Below are positions 50,361-53,876 of a DNA stretch of 53,876 bases, one piece after another. Within the stretch, counting starts at the first letter, position 1; each line of letters starts with the position of its first letter. The stretch is from contig SMOI01000132.1 of the NCBI GenBank assembly GCA_008000375.1, positions 1 to 53,876 of the forward strand, read 5' to 3'. The position numbers and the translations under genes are program-made. The notes under the pieces are model-generated. The model saw only the letters and a list, made by a program, of their open reading frames with translations. It was not told the DNA's origin and did no database searches. Source of the stretch: Poteriospumella lacustris (Eukaryota > Sar > Chrysophyceae > Chromulinales > Dinobryaceae).

Positions 50361-50470
50361 TTTGTCGGTCTCTTTGTGGTCAAATGAGACGCAACGCACA
50401 GTAGATGGAAGAATGCAATCAACGTACATCAGTACGGTTTCACTAAGGGTCCTCGCGCTTAGCTCTGGTT

Positions 50471-50890
50471 GGCGGTCCAAACTGGGTGTTTATGCAGGAT
50501 ATCGCCCCAATCCATACGTCCCGTGTGACTTGCGCCTGGCTGGCTGAACGGGGAGTTCGAGTTCTCGCTTGGCCAGCTCGCTCTCCTGATTTAAATCCCA
50601 TCGAGAACGCTTGGGCTGCCATGTCTGCTCTAATATATAAATTTATGAAGATGGAAGACAGTTTGAAAACGTTGCAGCGTTGAAAGATGCCATCTCTGCA
50701 GCCCGGGCGAGAATCAGCGGCGAATACCGCCATAGCCTATTTAATTCACTCCCTGGTCGCATGCAACAGATTTTAGATGAACGCGGTAAAAATATATCTT
50801 ATTGGTTGTCATTCCACACCAGTGTTTGGGTTTTGATGTCGAGTAATGTCAAGAAATGTTGCAAAATTCTGGTGTTCACAATGCTTTTGC
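50471..50890 (+). pseudogene. Tc1-type transposase, 3' half
   Basis: The frame resumes GGPNWVFMQDIAPIHTSRVT (second catalytic D), WLAERGVRVLAWPARSPDLN and PIENAWAAMSALIY (third acid, E). A 1-nt shift near 50665 moves to ENVAALKDAISAARARISGE and LPGRMQQILDERGKNI, the usual C-terminus. D and E are separated by 34 or so residues, as in Tc1 D,D34E proteins. No Tc1 inverted repeats were identified on either side. Confidence 0.8.
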
Positions 50891-50899
50891 CAGTAGTGT

Positions 50900-51633
50900 A
50901 ATTAGACGTCTATTTCAACCAAGTTATCGAACAGCGACTGCGAATTGGATGTCTGGCGTTCTATCTCCAATGGAAAAGTGTTGAGGGCAGCTACAGCACC
51001 TTCATTTTCTTCTTCTAAGTCGGACTCATCATCCCGGTAAGCTCCGGGTCAAGCTGCTCTTACACGAGAGAACAGGGATTGCATTTTTCTATGCAGTATA
51101 AGTAAACCGATAGTCAACTTTAAAATAAATGAAAATAACGTGTTAAGACATTAAAATCGTTTAGCTTTGATAGACTGTCAGTCATCACTGTTGATTGCAA
51201 TAGCACCAACGGTTACCCGCATTTCCCGCATTTTCCCGATCGAAAATGCGGATAGCAGAGCTGTTCTGAGCCACAGACACGGCGCCACCGTGCAGCACAC
51301 GTAGCCCGTAAGACACACCCACAAACAAGCCATCGAACAATGCTTGGCTTCACATACTGCGAAGGACTGGCAATCGCGACGCAGACCACCGGGGCCAAAT
51401 CAGCAGACGCAACGTTAGCGTCGAAACAGCCATTTGCAACATGGCGTCGACCACGTGGACAGCTGACGTCCCGATCAGCACACTCTCACGATTGCATTGA
51501 TTCAAAGAGAAGCACCTTCTGTCGTGACCCATCGGTTCCGGGAGCAACAGCCATACGGCAGGCATTGCCGACTGCTCAACGGTGGGTCGCCGCTCACGAC
51601 CTATCCGCGCATCGCAGTCTCGCTCCAAAAACG
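50900..51633. other. boundary interval between transposons and the WD40 gene
   Basis: The AT-rich left half (50900-51180) has no gene. From about 51200 GC content rises; this includes the presumed 3' untranslated region of the minus-strand WD40 gene, whose stop codon is at 51634-51636. Open frames on the plus strand here are antisense shadows. Confidence 0.5.
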
Positions 51634-52383
51634 TTACGATGCGCCACTGATGTACAACGGACAATCGGCATCCGCATAGAACCGTACGGTGCCATCGTAC
51701 GAGGCCGTCGCGATCTGCGCAAACAACGGATTGAACGCCACGCAAGTGACAACATCCCGATGACCCGTCAACACCGCGCATTCCTTGCCCGCGACCATGT
51801 CAAACAGGCGGCCCGTACGGTCTTCCGACCCCGTCCCAAAGTACTTCATACACGGCGACAAGTTCCCATGCAGCACCTCTCGGCGGTGTACGTGTTGGGT
51901 ATACCGCAGGACCGCCGTCGCTTGTCGTAAATCCCACAAGCATACGACGTTGTCTGGTGCCATGGACAGGAACACTTGATGCGCATCGCGTGGTAACGGT
52001 GCATGAGGGGAAGGTTGCGAGACGGCGAGACAAGTGATGGCCTTCTCGTGCGCCTGGGGAATGCTACGCAGGATACGCCCACAGTTGGCATCGAGCACGT
52101 GAATGCTCTTGTCCGACGAGGCCGTGAGAATCAACGGCGATTGCACACTGTTCATGGCGGCGAGGGCGGTGATCGACGTGGGCAGCTCCCAGGCATGTTT
52201 CCGCCGATACGACCCGTGGTGTAAGAAACGGGTCAGTTCCACCGTCGACGACGATGGCGCGGCGGCCGCAGTGCTGGTGCCTGTGCCCCGCCGCGACGTG
52301 ATCGTTGCTTGACTCGTACCACTACCGCCGGGTGTGGTGCCATCGGCGTGGTACGTGTACATGCCCAACGTACTCTTGTGCGT
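51634..52383 (-). CDS. WDR27: WDR27-like WD40 protein, last exon
   Basis: The acceptor TATGTAG at 52384-52390 precedes the first base 52383, and the frame starts THKSTLGMYTYHADG in phase with the upstream exon. It codes three to four WD40 repeats: HAWELPTSITALAAMNS...ILTASSDKSIHVLD; QAHEKAITCLAVS...VVCLWDLRQA; LSPCMKYFGTGSEDRTGRLF; LTGHRDVVTCVAFNPLFAQI, ATASYDGTVRF. These match, in order and wording, my recollection of the C-terminal propeller of vertebrate WDR27. It ends at the stop 51634 without the frame damage seen elsewhere. The protein is probably a scaffold; its function is poorly known. Confidence 0.78.
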   Translation of the reverse strand, partial: THKSTLGMYTYHADGTTPGGSGTSQATITSRRGTGTSTAAAAPSSSTVELTRFLHHGSYRRKHAWELPTSITALAAMNSVQSPLILTASSDKSIHVLDANCGRILRSIPQAHEKAITCLAVSQPSPHAPLPRDAHQVFLSMAPDNVVCLWDLRQATAVLRYTQHVHRREVLHGNLSPCMKYFGTGSEDRTGRLFDMVAGKECAVLTGHRDVVTCVAFNPLFAQIATASYDGTVRFYADADCPLYISGAS

Positions 52384-52470
52384 CTACATAGCACAACCGG
52401 CCAACAGCAACAGAAAAGTCATCGATTAGAGCACCCAAACACAGCTGTCACAACATCACCATCAACGTAC
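52384..52470 (-). other. intron between WDR27-like exons
   Basis: 87 nt: donor GTACGT after ...FVLL, acceptor TATGTAG. It keeps the frame in phase 0. Joining gives YYQDRFVLL-THKSTLGMYTY, which makes sense at the protein level. Confidence 0.75.
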
Positions 52471-52892
52471 CAACAGCACGAACCGGTCCTGGTAGTAGAA
52501 CTGCGCGTGCTTCACGTCGCTGCCAAAGGGGCGGTTTCGTTCTCCGCCTCCGGTCGCCATCGCACCTGCTCCATCGCTACCACCACCGCCACTACCCCCA
52601 CCCGCGGTTCTACCACCAGTGGCCATCAGTTTCCGTGCGTTGGACACCGACGTCGCGGCGGTCGAGGTCACCGACGTTGCCGACAACATGTTCATCGTCA
52701 TGTGCATCGCGACATCGGTCGACGGCTGGTGGCGGTGGTGCGAGAACAAGATCGACGCTTGTTCGCTGCGGGTGGCCTTCCAGAGCCGTGCGGTTTCGTC
52801 TTTGCTCGCGGTCAAGACGAGGTATTCGGGCTGCTTGTGGTACGAGAAGGCGACCGTGTGCAAGGCGTGATTGTGGCCCATGAATGCCGTCA
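52471..52892 (-). CDS. WDR27: WDR27-like WD40 protein, middle exon
   Basis: With the last base of the upstream exon it reads VTAFMGHNHALHTVAFSY, EYLVLTASKDETARLWKATR, then a Thr/Ser/Gly-rich, low-complexity insert (TGGGSGGGGSDGAGA-like), VKHAQFYYQDRFVLL. GH...LTASKD-x-TARLW is one WD40 repeat; the FYY-x-D-(R/K)-F-(V/I)-LL string is a distinctive WDR27 block. The low-complexity insert is absent from the animal protein as I remember it. Confidence 0.78.
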
Positions 52893-52969
52893 CTACACCA
52901 CACGAGCGATGAGCGACGCACGCACTCAGCCGAGAAGCAGCAGGAGGGAGCAGGCAGACACTGGCTTAC
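52893..52969 (-). other. intron between WDR27-like exons
   Basis: 77 nt: donor GTAAGC, acceptor GGTGTAG. It splits a Val codon (G|TG). Joining gives QRDG-to-VTAFMGHNH continuity and removes the stop at 52926. Confidence 0.78.
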
Positions 52970-53876
52970 CGTCACGTTGGGACGTGGTCGCACGGGGCAA
53001 CCGTAGACACAGGGCCACCGACGAGGCGGTGGCTAGAGCGAGCTTCGTCGCATCGGAGGAGAAGGCCATGTGAAAGATCGGCGACAGACCTGCCGCGTGC
53101 GTGTGACCGCTGCTGCTGCCGTACGACGAGGACGAGGACGACGTCGCCGCCATCGTGGAAGCGCCACCATTCGCAGCGGCGGAGGGTCCACGATCGGGAT
53201 AATCCCACATCGGCAGATGTGTTTGCATCGGTTGGCAATGCAGCGGGTACAGACGCAACCGACCACTGCCACCGCTGCCAGCACCGCTGGCACTGCCGCC
53301 ACCGGGTCGTAGTCTGGGCGCCGACGTCGACCGCAGCTTCTTTTCTTTGTCTTTTTCCTTTTGCCGCGCCAACATCTTCTTCGTGAACAGATCTTGGGGC
53401 TGTTGACCATAGCCCGAGGACTTAATACGCGTGTGAAAGGTCACCGGTTGATTGACGAGGCGGCCCTGCGCGTCCTTCAATGGCTTCTCCCAGTCGCCTT
53501 TCATCCGCGTTCGAGCCAGCTGCTGTTGTTGCTGTTGCTTCTGTAGCGTGTTCGTCATTTGTGCGATATGCGACGAGTCCGGTGAGGCGAGCAGCGACAG
53601 AGATTTGCGTCGGAGCGTCGTCTGCGCGGCGGGTCGATCGTCGTCGCCGTCGTCGCCGTCGGCATCGTCGTCGTCATCGTCGTCGCGTAGTGGCGACAGC
53701 GACGGAGACGCCGGCAGTTCCGCGAAGAAGTCCAGCTCGACCATCGCGACGAGCGGGTCAATGCTCAAGGTGGCGGTAGCGAGTGGGCCCGTGGTGGCAG
53801 CAGTGGTGGTGGTGAGTTTCTTCATTGACGGGCCACGTGGAGGCCGCGAGGCGGTGGCAGCAGGCCCCACAGGCTT
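52970..53876 (-). CDS. WDR27: WDR27-like WD40 protein, exon running off the right edge
   Basis: The frame is open to the window end with no ATG at the edge (first internal ATG is MKKLTTTT, about 45 bp in), so the start is unknown. Order: Thr/Ala-rich region, VAMVELDFFAELPASPSLSP, an acidic Asp run, a Gln run (QKQQQQQQLA), then VTFHTRIKSSGYGQQPQDLF, a short Lys-rich helix, a Gly/Ser spacer, MQTHLPMWDYPDRG, IFHMAFSSDATKLALATASS. The FH-(T/S)-(R/K)-(I/V)-KSSGY block is characteristic of WDR27. At least 692 residues of the protein are visible in this window. Acidic, Gln and Gly runs make it longer than the animal protein in this region. Confidence 0.76.

Larger units (their letters stand above)
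47972..50470. mobile_element. about 2.5-kb composite non-coding element inserted in the Tc1 gene
   Basis: The outer inverted repeat CCCTTAGTGAAAC(A/C)GTA starts at 47972 and ends at 50449. The right side probably extends 21 bp further to 50470, because those bases recur next to the miniature at 36225 and because the Tc1 frame resumes with GGPNWVFMQD right after. Inner arms around TGTGCGTTGCGTCTCATTTG (about 48117 and, inverted, 50385) form a second inverted repeat pair. Inside are two 197-bp direct repeats, a hairpin-rich segment and a CpG-dense tandem array. No credible ORF lies within. It is non-autonomous. Confidence 0.8.

Noticed and set aside
47230-50990. Tc1 terminal inverted repeats around the split transposase
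   Set aside because: Short similar strings near 46670 and 50875 (TTCACATTGTG / CATTGTGAACACC) are too weak to define ends.
51340-53779. Plus-strand frames of up to 254 codons opposite the WD40 gene
   Set aside because: They are antisense shadows of GC-rich coding sequence and have no conserved motif.
1-53876. CRISPR array, prokaryotic operon or prophage
   Set aside because: No regularly spaced repeats of CRISPR type and no ribosome-binding sites; the spliced gene and eukaryotic transposons rule out a prokaryotic source.

Overview
The window looks like repeat-dominated nuclear DNA of a eukaryotic microbe, most likely a stramenopile alga and probably a diatom. That is an inference. It rests on one spliced gene with short GT-AG introns (77 and 87 nt), the mix of transposon families (PIF/Harbinger with convergent accessory ORFs, pogo/psq-type, piggyBac, Tc1, hAT, Copia, Crypton), and the lack of operons or ribosome-binding sites. 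Nearly every open frame between about 1.4 and 50.8 kb can be read as a transposon gene or its remnant, usually broken by frameshifts or by single in-frame stops.

Left part (1-24 kb). A (TCG)25 microsatellite opens the window. A frameshifted class-I SAM-dependent methyltransferase pseudogene (479-1334, minus) follows. About 60 bp upstream of its start lies a well-preserved DNA transposon (1395-3964) with 40-bp terminal inverted repeats, a 4-bp TACA target duplication and a psq-HTH/DDD transposase. Next come three convergent Harbinger-type modules in which a transposase faces an accessory ORF (4.2-6.5, 7.0-9.5 and 10.0-12.8 kb). A pogo-type element with TA duplication and GGCCCTACC ends occupies 14140-16993. 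Then follow a HARBI1 fragment, an acidic-tailed protein of unknown function (19.0-20.1 kb) and a Crypton-type tyrosine recombinase remnant.

Middle part (24-47 kb). A second copy of the first Harbinger module has another Harbinger fragment inside it. The rest is hAT remnants, a second psq/DDD relic, pogo tails, a 541-bp miniature element, an OTU protease ORF next to a piggyBac transposase, further Harbinger pieces (one complete element, 37958-40728, with TTT duplication), an Ulp1-type protease fragment and a Copia fragment.

Right part (47-53.9 kb). A Tc1-type transposase gene is split by a roughly 2.5-kb composite non-coding element (47972-50470). That element carries short terminal inverted repeats, two apparently identical 197-bp direct repeats that fold into a branched RNA, and a CpG-dense tandem array of about 120-bp units. 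A 184-bp miniature at 36246-36429 is an internally deleted relative of it. The window ends in the only convincing host gene, a WDR27-like WD40 protein on the minus strand (three visible exons, running off the right edge), in noticeably GC-richer sequence.

The transposon genes do not form a common pathway. The recurring logic is a transposase plus a convergent or adjacent helper ORF (DNA-binding, coiled-coil, or OTU/Ulp1 protease). The most unusual structures are the composite element in the Tc1 gene and the TACA-flanked psq element.
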